A stretch of 62,944 nucleotides of DNA, taken from the NCBI GenBank assembly GCA_003345545.1, contig PRDH01000009.1:1-62944 (forward strand), given 5' to 3'. The stretch's first letter is position 1. Each line of letters begins with the position of its first letter. The stretch comes from Candidatus Thorarchaeota archaeon (GTDB lineage: Archaea > Asgardarchaeota > Thorarchaeia > Thorarchaeales > Thorarchaeaceae). A program made the translations under genes and the position numbers. Positions 51,822 through 60,514 of the stretch are shown piece by piece. Below the pieces are notes generated by a model. It saw only the letters and a list, made by a program, of their open reading frames with translations, was not told the DNA's origin and searched no databases.

Positions 51822-54164
51822 TTGTCTGCAAGCTGGGGTCCTGTATTGATCATCAATGAACTCACCCGATTGGAACGTTTTAGGAGAGTCGCAGAGCACC
51901 ATGGACTCACTCCTCCTCGGGATGGGATGCTACCCGCGGATGAGATAGATAACCTGCAAAGTCAACTCAATGCGAAGCTCTACGCTGCTGCAGAACAATG
52001 GATGCTTCCTTCATGGGCAGTCCTGACTCTCAAAGACACCGATAAGGGGCGGAGTCTTGTCACCGAGTTCAGCAACAATATGTACTGCAACTGGTCGCTG
52101 ATAGGAGGAGTAGGCACAAAACGGTATGGCATTGTGGACAGTAGAGGTCTCGTTATCCCGAGAATCGACTGTGGGTCCATTGATCTCTGGCTGCAGAATG
52201 AAGACGGTTTCGTCTTCCCGGCTCTGATTGGAAAAGATGGCCCACAACTCAGACTTGTATCCTCCGACGACCAGGTCTACGAGTGGAAGACCTACATCAA
52301 ATCTGTTGAGTTTACTAGACTTGTCTATCATGTAAGAAAGGATGAAATCGAATACGTCTTCAACGAAGTTGTTCTCAGAAATCATGGACTCGAAAAGACA
52401 ACGTTTGCGTTCTACGTGCTCGTGCGTCCCATGTCTGTCCTCGGTGTTGAACCCATTGAACTCATCGAATATGATGCAGAGAGAAGATGCATCTACGCCA
52501 ACAGTTACTTGGCTCTGATGTTCGACAAGTCCCCCTCCGCTATCGTCTTTGGCGAGGCTGATGATTCTGACTTCGCAGAGAGAGTGAAGCACATGCCTGA
52601 GAGTCATGATGTCCAGACTGCTTCTGTTGCTGGCCAGGCTACCCTCGCAATGAGATTCGATGTTTCGCTCACTCCTGCAGGTGCACAGAGAATCTTCTTC
52701 TGGTCTCCGCTCGCATCAATTGGGAAGACAGACGAGCAAGCTCCAATCAAGCCATCAACAGAAGACCGCGACAACAGCATTGGAGAGTGGTTTGATTTCT
52801 CTGATCTCCGTGTTGAAACCACATTCCCTGAAGAGCGACTTGACACTCTGTTCTCTCAAGCCACTGTTTCCCTCGCTATGCAAGCCTTTCCGGTCATGTT
52901 TCCAGAAGTTTCTCATCTTGCTTCTCTAGACTGGATCGAGAGAATGCGAGTACTCGGTGCCCTTCTAAGATCTGGTTGTACGACTGTGGCAAAGGAGGTT
53001 GTCGACGCACTCAGCGAGAATATGAGCAGTCCAGATGGACAACTTGATCTCTCTATGTCTAGTCCCCTGCTCTGGGGCCTTCATCAGTATCTTGAGTACA
53101 CCCAAGGAGCGACCCTGAATGTGGACAGATTGAGATTTCTCAAACAACTCACTGCGGGAGTGGTTGCAGCTGCAAGAGGCCAGCTTGGAGGTAGACTGAT
53201 ACCTGCAGCACATGAAGTTGGAGAGTCAGATGATGAACCTCTGCAACATCATCTTGTCATGAGAGCGGGCGTGCTCTCTGACCTAAAGCAGATGTTGTGG
53301 AATCTGGCGGCACTCAGGTCAGCAGTCGCCACAGTTTCCCCACTACACGAGAGTGAGTTGATACTCAATCTCAATAATACAATCGAGCAGTATCAAGCAT
53401 ACATAGTCGAGACTTGTGCTGAGATTGACAAAGCCCGCTGGCTCAGCCCGACAGACCCAGCAAGTGAGCAAGTTGAACAGGAAATCTTGGACCTCCTCGC
53501 ATCTGCTGCACTTCTCCAGATAAAAGCGATTGATACATCCTTTCTTCTACGGCTCAGCAGCAAGATATCGCCGAAGAGGATGGCCAATGGTCTCTGGAAG
53601 GTTCACCAGCCCGACGAGAAGTACTCAAGCCATCTTGCTCTCCGTCTAGCTCACTTCTATGTGAAGACAAGGCAGCGGGAGAAGGTTGAAACAATCCTGA
53701 ATCGGGCCCTTGAATTCATGTCGGATGACTTTCATCTTCCCGAGTTCGTCAACCTGCGCACTTTTGGTGGTTCTGCAGGTGCAGGAGTGAGTGTCGCTGC
53801 TTCTGCTGATCTGATTCTACTTCTCTGTGATATGCTGGTCAGTGAAGAAGGCTCTAGTCTAGTCATCCTATCGGGTGTACCTGAAGACTGGTTCACTGCC
53901 AAGAGACCGCTTCTCATCTATCAATTGCCCCTGACAAGCGGACCAGCTTATCTTGAGACTGGAATGTCCGCAAACCAACACCAAATTGAGGTGGGAATGG
54001 AGTCGTTCCCCGAGGAGATTGAGATTCACGTTCCTCCTAGTGTGCCTATGTCCATGGTGAGAGTCTATGGTGGGAGCATTGTTGAGAAAGCCCCGAAGGC
54101 AGCTAGCCCGTTCTTGAAGATTGTTCCCCTATCCGATGAAGTTGTCCTGACATATCATAAATGA
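51822..54164 (+). CDS. Six-hairpin glycosidase-fold protein
   Basis: 780 residues. An N-terminal beta-sandwich (about 60-330; WSLIGGVGTKRYGIVDSRGL, VIPRIDCGSIDLW) precedes a long helical region (about 345-700) with the paired-helix rhythm of an (alpha/alpha)6 barrel, as in GH15-type glucoamylases and trehalases. A short beta tail closes it. I see no clear pair of catalytic Glu at fixed family positions, so activity is not assured. No signal peptide, so cytoplasmic. The TTG start is uncertain (another TTG lies seven codons in). It is divergent from the ABC operon. Confidence 0.55.
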   Translation: MSASWGPVLIINELTRLERFRRVAEHHGLTPPRDGMLPADEIDNLQSQLNAKLYAAAEQWMLPSWAVLTLKDTDKGRSLVTEFSNNMYCNWSLIGGVGTKRYGIVDSRGLVIPRIDCGSIDLWLQNEDGFVFPALIGKDGPQLRLVSSDDQVYEWKTYIKSVEFTRLVYHVRKDEIEYVFNEVVLRNHGLEKTTFAFYVLVRPMSVLGVEPIELIEYDAERRCIYANSYLALMFDKSPSAIVFGEADDSDFAERVKHMPESHDVQTASVAGQATLAMRFDVSLTPAGAQRIFFWSPLASIGKTDEQAPIKPSTEDRDNSIGEWFDFSDLRVETTFPEERLDTLFSQATVSLAMQAFPVMFPEVSHLASLDWIERMRVLGALLRSGCTTVAKEVVDALSENMSSPDGQLDLSMSSPLLWGLHQYLEYTQGATLNVDRLRFLKQLTAGVVAAARGQLGGRLIPAAHEVGESDDEPLQHHLVMRAGVLSDLKQMLWNLAALRSAVATVSPLHESELILNLNNTIEQYQAYIVETCAEIDKARWLSPTDPASEQVEQEILDLLASAALLQIKAIDTSFLLRLSSKISPKRMANGLWKVHQPDEKYSSHLALRLAHFYVKTRQREKVETILNRALEFMSDDFHLPEFVNLRTFGGSAGAGVSVAASADLILLLCDMLVSEEGSSLVILSGVPEDWFTAKRPLLIYQLPLTSGPAYLETGMSANQHQIEVGMESFPEEIEIHVPPSVPMSMVRVYGGSIVEKAPKAASPFLKIVPLSDEVVLTYHK

Positions 54165-54182
54165 CGGCCAGCTCTACCGTTA

Positions 54183-55130
54183 GTGCTAAGTAGGCCAAGA
54201 TTTTTTCGCCAGCTTGTGACATCGAAACGCCCGTATCTCTTGCTCGCAATCGTCATCCTTCTCTGGGGAGCCAATTATGTTGTTTCTCGGCTTCTCTCTG
54301 GGATAGAGCCTGTTCGGATTTCAGGTATCCTCTACGCATTCTTAAGATACCTATTAGGTGCTATCACAATGGTCTTTGTAATGATATACCAAGGCAAGGG
54401 TCTTTCTGAAATACGAGAAGAAACACGGCCATACAAGGCCATCCTCCTCCTCAGTGCCTTCTTCTCCTCTGTCTTTGTGATTGCTGTTCATTTGAGTGCT
54501 GAATTCGTGAGCTCTGGGACCACTTCCATTATTGTGAATCTCTGTCCTTTTCTGGTCTTTCTGTATGGCGTCTCTTATCTGCGGGAACGGTTTACCTTCG
54601 TCAAGGCGTGTGGATTCATTCTTGGCCTTGTAGGCGGTTTGATCTTCCTCTGGAACTCTCTTGCACTCTCTCCAGGACTCGAGTTTGGCATTATTCTTGC
54701 CTTGATTGGTATGATTGCTTGGGGGGCCTATTCAATCACGCTGCATTATCTTGATGGAGCAAACAGGTACATTGTCATGACTGTCAAGCACGTAGCATCC
54801 ACAGCAATGGTTCTGCCAACCTTGTTGATTGTGGTCTTGGATGGGACATCTCTCATTCTAGTGCTGGATGCTTGGTCCGTGGCTGGGCTCTTGTTCTCAG
54901 GTGTCCTTGCCTCCGGTCTAGCATACGTGCTCTATTTCTCTTCTATCGAGTTACTTGGTGCTCCTAAGGCAACATCCTATCTCTTTCTTGTGCCATTCGT
55001 TAGCGTCGCAGGCGATTTTGTATTGGGTGAGCCTCCCGAGGTCATCACCCTCATTGCTGGAGTTATTGCTTTGGTCGGAGTCGCATTGGTGAAGTTTGCA
55101 GGTGCAAATGAAACTCGTGTAGTTGCCTAG
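54183..55130 (+). CDS. EamA/DMT-superfamily transporter
   Basis: 315 residues with ten membrane helices in two EamA halves (about 20-155 and 165-305). Signature pieces are LLLAIVILLWGANYVVSRLL, VNLCPFLVFLYGVSYLRERF and GAPKATSYLFLVPFVSVAGD. The family exports amino acids or metabolites or imports nucleotide-type solutes. It starts at GTG 18 bases after the glycosidase-like gene and is probably co-transcribed with it. Confidence 0.9.
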   Translation: MLSRPRFFRQLVTSKRPYLLLAIVILLWGANYVVSRLLSGIEPVRISGILYAFLRYLLGAITMVFVMIYQGKGLSEIREETRPYKAILLLSAFFSSVFVIAVHLSAEFVSSGTTSIIVNLCPFLVFLYGVSYLRERFTFVKACGFILGLVGGLIFLWNSLALSPGLEFGIILALIGMIAWGAYSITLHYLDGANRYIVMTVKHVASTAMVLPTLLIVVLDGTSLILVLDAWSVAGLLFSGVLASGLAYVLYFSSIELLGAPKATSYLFLVPFVSVAGDFVLGEPPEVITLIAGVIALVGVALVKFAGANETRVVA

Positions 55131-55171
55131 TGATCAATGACCTGATATCATAGGTTGAGAGCTGAACCAGC

Positions 55172-55843
55172 ATGTCACCCACTTCAGAAGAACATCTGAG
55201 CAATGCCGTGCGACTTCATCAAGTATCCGATTTCAAGAAGGGAATCAAGGAAGCTGAAACTGCCACGAGGAAGTTTCAGAAAGAAGGCAAGAATGAGAGG
55301 GCAGTCGAATCACTACGCGTGATGGCGGATTGCACACTTGGCGCTCAAGAGTTGAAGAGCGCTGAGAATCTCTACAAGTAACTATTCCTAGATGGTGTGA
55401 GGATATCCAGCTTCTGGTATCAATCTGCCGCATCGTGGGGGCTAGGGCAGATCTCTTTGCATAGGATGAATTACCCTGCTGCTCAGCAGTATTTCCGGAG
55501 TGGACTGGATCTTGCAAAGAAGATTGCTGATAAACGGTATGCTGCATGGAACGCTTTCGGACTTGGCACTGCTCTTAGAGGTCTTGCAAGGCTGGATGAG
55601 GCAAAACTACTCTATCAGGAAGCTCTCACGCAGTTTCGCACGATGAGCCAAGCAGCGCCTGCAAGCTGGGTTGAGCGGGCGCCATCTGAAATTGGGGCTG
55701 AAGCTCTGGCTGAGGGATCCGCTGGCGAGGTACGAGTATGGTTGTGTCCGATGTGCGGGTCAAAGTTCAATCCTCCGCAGGCATCAGCCCTACGCTCGGG
55801 CAAGATAGCTACATGTGAATACTGTGGGACTACCGCTGGCTAG
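55172..55843 (+). pseudogene. TPR / zinc-ribbon gene interrupted by an in-frame TAA
   Basis: Two pieces, 55172-55381 (69 residues) and 55397-55843 (148 residues), lie in the same reading frame separated by one TAA at 55379-55381. Read through, the sequence AENLYK*LFLDGVRISSFW continues a TPR array (SAENLYK..., MNYPAAQQYFRSGLDLAKKI, LDEAKLLYQEALTQF). A single change such as GAA to TAA would explain it. The C terminus is a zinc ribbon (WLCPMCGSKF...ATCEYCG, C-x2-C twice). Alternatives are a real two-protein split (GTG 55397 could start the second part), a sequencing error or programmed readthrough. It follows the DMT transporter by 41 bases. Confidence 0.7.
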
Positions 55844-55980
55844 GGCTCAAGCCCACATTGTGGAAGACCGAATGACTCCTTGACGAAGATGCATCTCTCA
55901 CCAAGAGTCTTTGACCAAACCCTCGACTGCTGCAATTCTTGTTCCCATCTACGAGAATGTCAATGATCTTCTGGCACGTA

Positions 55981-56679
55981 TCAAGTTGGCGGCAGACTTG
56001 GTTCTTTGGCTATTCTCTTGAGCATCTTACCATCATAGAATGGTGCTTGCCTGTTCATACATGGAATGACAGAGCACCTTGAACAAGTGTGCTTGATCAG
56101 GCTCTCCTTGTCAGGTCTGCCACCTACCGACTTCGAGAAGTCATCCCATGTTTCCAAGAAGAATGATGCCTTCTTGCTGCCAAAGGCCCTGAAGGCTGAG
56201 TCATATAGACGCTCCAAGAAGGTAGAGGGATTGCTCCCCCTCAGAAACATGTTTGCGATTAGCATCATGATGGGGGCAAACGAGCATGAGAGAGCGTATT
56301 GCTTGACTTCCCAATCGGTCTCATAACCGTTCTCAATAGTCCCCACCTCCCATCTTTGGAAACACTCCAGACCTGGTTTCTTCTCATGGTCAAGAACCAG
56401 ACGAACCACCTTTCCGCCCTCTCTCTCTTTTCCATGCCGAATTGGGAGTCCACGTGGAATATGAGAAGGACTCCCGCAGAATCCATACCACCCTCCGACC
56501 TTCTTGTATGTCATGAGACTGGTGATCGCCCTCGCTTCATCGTATGGTTTCTCAAGTTCATGAGCAGGAACCCAAATCATATGGTCCATACATCGTAGCT
56601 CCCCACAGAGGGCGCAGGGGTACGAAACCTGATCTGTTCTAGAGTACCCGAACCGTTTGCACTCCTCACAGGTAGTCAT
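55981..56679 (-). CDS. Zinc-cluster protein of unknown function
   Basis: 232 residues from an ATG with GAGG upstream. Two metal-binding clusters: N-terminal TTCEECKRFGYS...YPCALCGELRCMDHM (paired C-x2-C plus C/H, like a B-box or AN1 finger) and C-terminal HTCSRCSVIPCMNR. The middle is mixed alpha/beta with a hydrophobic helix (SFAPIMMLIANMFLRG). No family recognised. Such fingers bind proteins or nucleic acids. It is alone on its strand between the TPR pseudogene and nadB. Confidence 0.68.
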   Translation of the reverse strand: MTTCEECKRFGYSRTDQVSYPCALCGELRCMDHMIWVPAHELEKPYDEARAITSLMTYKKVGGWYGFCGSPSHIPRGLPIRHGKEREGGKVVRLVLDHEKKPGLECFQRWEVGTIENGYETDWEVKQYALSCSFAPIMMLIANMFLRGSNPSTFLERLYDSAFRAFGSKKASFFLETWDDFSKSVGGRPDKESLIKHTCSRCSVIPCMNRQAPFYDGKMLKRIAKEPSLPPT

Positions 56680-56788
56680 TATGATTCCTCTATCTCTGGT
56701 TCTTATAGAGCTCTCCGGGGGTTAATGTATTCCTACTTCAAGAAGCTTCAAGTAGCCATCTGGTTTCAGACTCTACAGCACATAGGAG

Positions 56789-58384
56789 ATGACAAGGTTG
56801 TCTGACAGAGTCTATTCATCGGACTTTCTTGTGATCGGTAGCGGACTTTCCGGCCTATTATTCTCCCTCAAGGCTGCGAAACATGGTACAGTCCACATCA
56901 TCACGAAGGATCGTCTCACAGAGTCCTCCACAGCACGAGCCCAAGGTGGTATAGCTGCGGTTGTTTCATCCGAAGACTCCATAGAGAACCATATTCAGGA
57001 TACACTGCGTGTGGGCGATGGGCTCTGTCATCGTAACATCGTTGAGAGCATCGTGCGTGCTGGACCAGAGCGTATTGCTGAACTGTCTGCCTTGGGTGTA
57101 TGCTTCGCCCGGAAGGAGGGATCTGATGACTACGAACTTGGTCTCGAAGGCGGACACGGTAAGAGGAGGGTGCTGCACGTAAAGGACCATACTGGCGAAG
57201 ACATCGAGCTTGCATTAGCCAAGCAGATACAGTCTGCAAAGGACATCACCGTGTTTGAAAATCATATGGCTGTCAATCTCTATGCGCAGAGTAATCGTGT
57301 GTACGGCGCCTATGTCCTTGACAAGAATACGGGCGATGTGGAGCGCTTCTCAGCCAAAGTAACGGTCCTTGCCACTGGAGGAGCCGGAAGGGTGTTTCTC
57401 TACACAAGTAATCCTGATGTTGCTACCGGTGACGGGATTGCCATGGCCTTTCGTGCTGGTGCAAGCGTGATGAATCTTGAGATGGTCCAGTTTCATCCCA
57501 CGCTCCTGTTCCATCCAAAGATTCGTTCATTCTTGATCTCCGAGGCTCTTCGTGGTGAAGGAGCACATCTGCTTGATCGCGACGGAAGGCGGTTCATGCC
57601 CGAGTACCATAAGGATGCTGAGCTGGCACCACGCGATGTCGTTGCCCGAGCAATAGACAATGAGCTGAAGAAGACAGGTGCTGATCATGTCTGGCTTGAT
57701 ATCTCATTTCGGGATGCCAAATTCATAACATCGCGATTCCCTCAGATATACGAGACTTGTCTGAAGGCTGGAATTGATATCACAAAGGAGCCAATTCCGG
57801 TGGTCCCTGCTGCTCACTATATGATGGGTGGTGTACGAGTTGATATCAATGGGACGACCGATGTTGCAGGCCTCTACGCGATAGGGGAAACTGCATGCAC
57901 GGGTTTCCACGGTGCTAATAGACTTGCTTCAAACTCACTCCTCGAGGCCACTGTCACAGCACACAATGCTTCCATTGCAGCCGCAAAGGAAATCAAGAAA
58001 AGAATCACGAAGATTGAAATTCCGCCATGGGACCCGGGTGAAGCCACTGATTCGGACGAGCTTGTTGTGATATCTCATCTCTGGGAAGAGATACGTCGTT
58101 TGATGATAAACTACGTCGGTATTGTTCGCTCGAATAAGCGGCTCATTCGTGCCAGAAATAGAATCGACTTCATGACGCGTGAGATCAATGAGTTCTATTG
58201 GGACTTCCGCATCACTTCTGACCTCGTTGAGTTGAGAAACATTGCACTTGTTGCTGAGTTGATTATCAAGATGGCCCGGATGCGGAAGGAAAGCAGGGGC
58301 GCCCATTACAACAAGGATTTTCCGGAGCAGTCATCGCAGACTGTGGATACGATTATGCGCAAAGGCTACGATCCCGTTAGCTGA
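56789..58384 (+). CDS. nadB: L-aspartate oxidase
   Basis: 531 residues, the usual length. The FAD-binding FLVIGSGLSGLLFSLKAA, the RAQGGIAAVVSSEDS loop, LATGGAGRVFLYTSNP and the catalytic region SEALRGEGAHLLDRDGRRFM, MMGGVRVDINGTTDVAGLYA, CTGFHGANRLASNSL are all present. It oxidises aspartate to iminoaspartate for quinolinate and NAD synthesis. The ATG at 56789 has AGGAG only two bases upstream; TTG 56798 would have better spacing. Its stop overlaps the methyltransferase start by one base. nadA and nadC are not in the window. Confidence 0.95.
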   Translation: MTRLSDRVYSSDFLVIGSGLSGLLFSLKAAKHGTVHIITKDRLTESSTARAQGGIAAVVSSEDSIENHIQDTLRVGDGLCHRNIVESIVRAGPERIAELSALGVCFARKEGSDDYELGLEGGHGKRRVLHVKDHTGEDIELALAKQIQSAKDITVFENHMAVNLYAQSNRVYGAYVLDKNTGDVERFSAKVTVLATGGAGRVFLYTSNPDVATGDGIAMAFRAGASVMNLEMVQFHPTLLFHPKIRSFLISEALRGEGAHLLDRDGRRFMPEYHKDAELAPRDVVARAIDNELKKTGADHVWLDISFRDAKFITSRFPQIYETCLKAGIDITKEPIPVVPAAHYMMGGVRVDINGTTDVAGLYAIGETACTGFHGANRLASNSLLEATVTAHNASIAAAKEIKKRITKIEIPPWDPGEATDSDELVVISHLWEEIRRLMINYVGIVRSNKRLIRARNRIDFMTREINEFYWDFRITSDLVELRNIALVAELIIKMARMRKESRGAHYNKDFPEQSSQTVDTIMRKGYDPVS

Positions 58385-58932
58385 TGAACTCAATGGTCGA
58401 GAAAGCAATGAGTAGACGTGATCATGCCTTTTCCTTTGTGCTGCCCTTTGTCGTGCTTATCATTGTTCCTGCTTTTCTATTGATGCTCAGTACTGATAGT
58501 TTCCTTGCCTGGGAGTCTGATCCCGTGATCAACATCCTTCTGAAGTCAGCGGGTTTCGCGCTTATGTTCTCTGGAGTCGCTCTTCTAGTTGTATGCATTC
58601 GATTGTTCTCAAGAATCGGACAAGGTACTCTGGCTCCGTGGGCTCCCACTCAGAAGCTCGTCGTGGAGGGGCCCTACAGAAGAACTCGAAGCCCTATGAT
58701 ATCCGGTGTCTTGATAGTACTCCTTGGCGAATCCATTCTCTTTTCATCGCTCTCCATCTTCTTCTGGTTTGTTCTTGCTTGGGCGATGAATCACATCTAC
58801 TTCATCAAGTCTGAAGAACCTGCCCTCCTTGCACGTTTTGGAGATGATTTTCGAGTCTATATGGAAAATGTGCCGCGATGGATTCCGCGACGTACTCCCT
58901 GGTATCCTGAACCCAATCATGAAAGTAATTAG
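58384..58932 (+). CDS. Isoprenylcysteine carboxyl methyltransferase / phospholipid methyltransferase-like protein
   Basis: 182 residues with four or five membrane helices. The family signature is VVEGPYRRTRSPMISGVLIV, followed by the helix-linked FIKSEEPALLARFGDDFRVY and MENVPRWIPRRTPW, as in ICMT/PEMT enzymes binding SAM at the membrane. The usual R-H-P reads R-S-P. The ATG overlaps the nadB stop (TGATG), so translation is coupled. Substrate unknown. The gene converges with the Vps62-like gene with a 4-base overlap. Confidence 0.85.
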   Translation: MNSMVEKAMSRRDHAFSFVLPFVVLIIVPAFLLMLSTDSFLAWESDPVINILLKSAGFALMFSGVALLVVCIRLFSRIGQGTLAPWAPTQKLVVEGPYRRTRSPMISGVLIVLLGESILFSSLSIFFWFVLAWAMNHIYFIKSEEPALLARFGDDFRVYMENVPRWIPRRTPWYPEPNHESN

Positions 58933-59636
58933 ACAGGTCGAAGGTCTGGTGCATTACGCCATCGGTTGTTGTGCTCATTCAGTGGACTCCATGGAGACCT
59001 CTGATCTCCCCAGCGCCCCTTGAATGCATTGAAGTTGGTATCAGCAAGTGATTTCAGGTTCTGTTCTGTATGCCACATTGCACCGTTATCTGCAATCTTG
59101 TCACAGAACAATCGAGCATAGCATCTTGGTTGACTAGTCGGTGATGGATAATGAGCATGAGATCCTAGAGCCACCCATGCATGGAGATGAGTGTCCTCCA
59201 GCATAGCTGCCTCCGTGGCAAATCCCGGAAACGTCCCACTGCTTGCAGCAATTCTCGCACTATCATGGTTTGATAGTAGGCAGACCGGATCAAGTCCTTG
59301 GAAGAGGCGTACTTCAATGTGCTCCCAATCTCCCAGATGCTTTCCAATTCCGAGAGGTCCGGTTGGGAAGTCGTTGTAATTGTACCATATCCAATAACGG
59401 ATCTGAGTAAGGTTGTCATCAGTCCATGACCCAAAGTAGCGGGGAGCTGATCTGTCGAGTGTCTTTGGTGCCTTGCCCTCTCCAAAGAGTGTCCAGTCCA
59501 TGTGATAGCGTTTGAAAACCTCCTCCGCGTCTGACGGAAAACAGCAGTGTTCACCCTCTTTTGGGTGAAAGTGAAGAACTGGCGCGAATCCCCGGACTAG
59601 CTGCTGAATACTCATGGCTTCCCAATACGTGTTCAT
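58929..59636 (-). CDS. Vps62/DUF946-like protein
   Basis: 235 residues. The family pattern is YFGSWTDDNLTQIRYWIWYN, GKHLGDWEHIEVRLF (H-x-G-D-W-E-H), and WVALGSHAHYPSP (the G-S-H-A-x-Y-P box), seen in fungal Vps62 and plant DUF946 proteins, mostly of unknown role. The conserved His/Asp/Glu set suggests a hydrolase-like or metal site. There is no signal peptide. ATG 59636 lacks a clear ribosome-binding site; ATG 59615 is also in frame. The tail carries an Asn/Arg-rich segment (LNEHNNRWRNAPDL). Confidence 0.78.
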   Translation of the reverse strand: MNTYWEAMSIQQLVRGFAPVLHFHPKEGEHCCFPSDAEEVFKRYHMDWTLFGEGKAPKTLDRSAPRYFGSWTDDNLTQIRYWIWYNYNDFPTGPLGIGKHLGDWEHIEVRLFQGLDPVCLLSNHDSARIAASSGTFPGFATEAAMLEDTHLHAWVALGSHAHYPSPTSQPRCYARLFCDKIADNGAMWHTEQNLKSLADTNFNAFKGRWGDQRSPWSPLNEHNNRWRNAPDLRPV

Positions 59637-59697
59637 ATCGTGCTCGTTAAATCAATGTTGATGATAGCTATGAGCGAACATATGAGGTCAGGGTACA

Positions 59698-60477
59698 ATG
59701 GACAATCGAACAATCAGGGAATTGGAGTTGCTCGGTCACCATGCCTGGGTTGCTGAGGAGAAGATGCGACTGGGCGGCTGGCTACTGAGGGCAGACCATG
59801 GGGTGACCAGACGTGCAAACAGTGTACTACCCCTGAAGTCTCCCGGTCTGCCACTTTCTCTTGCCATTGACTCAGCAGTTGAGTTCTATGTTTGTAGGAA
59901 CCTTACTCCTAGGTTTCAGATGACCGAAGCAAGTCAGCCGAGGGAACTTGACGAGGAGTTGGCACAGAGGGGGTTCTCAGTAGGACTTCAAGTAGATGTC
60001 TGGACCGCCGACCTCTCGACGCTCGTTGGAGCTCGGTCTGCGTGTGAAACCGAGATCCTGCCCGAAGTGACTGATGAGTGGACTGATACATACCGCATAG
60101 CATCAGGTCACGAGTCCTCAACAATGACTACTCGGTTCGCAATCATGAAGAGAGCCAATCAGCCCAGTACTTATGTCAAGGCCTCAATCGATGGGTCCGT
60201 TGCAGCAGTCGGTTTTGGAGTCGTCGAGGGCTCTTGGTTGGGTGTGTTCAGCGTCGCAACGTTACCTGACATGAGGCATAGAGGAGCTGCGACAGCAGTA
60301 AGCAGGGAGTTGGGCACATGGGCTAAAGAGCTCGGTGCTGAGCGCGCCTATCTCCAAGTTGAATCAGGCAATACGGAGGCAAAGAATCTCTATGCGAAAC
60401 TGGGTTTCAAACATGCCTACAGATACTGGAACCGAGAATTGATCAAAGGAAAAGAAAGTGAATGCCGCAGCTGCTGA
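59698..60477 (+). CDS. GNAT N-acetyltransferase, two-lobed
   Basis: 259 residues. The N-terminal half (HHAWVAEEKMRLGGWLLRAD, VTRRANSVLP) is the degenerate lobe common in this group. The C-terminal GNAT carries GVFSVATLPDMRHRGAATAV (acetyl-CoA loop, here R-x-x-G-A-A), YLQVESGNTEAKNLYAKLGF and ends KHAYRYWNREL. GAGGTCA seven bases before the ATG is a good ribosome-binding site. Likely acetylates a small molecule or a protein N terminus. Confidence 0.88.
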   Translation: MDNRTIRELELLGHHAWVAEEKMRLGGWLLRADHGVTRRANSVLPLKSPGLPLSLAIDSAVEFYVCRNLTPRFQMTEASQPRELDEELAQRGFSVGLQVDVWTADLSTLVGARSACETEILPEVTDEWTDTYRIASGHESSTMTTRFAIMKRANQPSTYVKASIDGSVAAVGFGVVEGSWLGVFSVATLPDMRHRGAATAVSRELGTWAKELGAERAYLQVESGNTEAKNLYAKLGFKHAYRYWNRELIKGKESECRSC

Positions 60478-60496
60478 TTTCCGATATCCTGCGGCA
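60463..60496. terminator. Hairpin between convergent genes
   Basis: TGCCGCAG (60463-60470) and CTGCGGCA (60489-60496) form a perfect 8-bp stem with an 18-base loop that includes the end of the GNAT gene. The next gene ends at 60515 from the other side, so the hairpin could stop transcripts from both directions. Confidence 0.45.
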
Positions 60497-60514
60497 CCTT
60501 CTGCTAGTCTAGAC

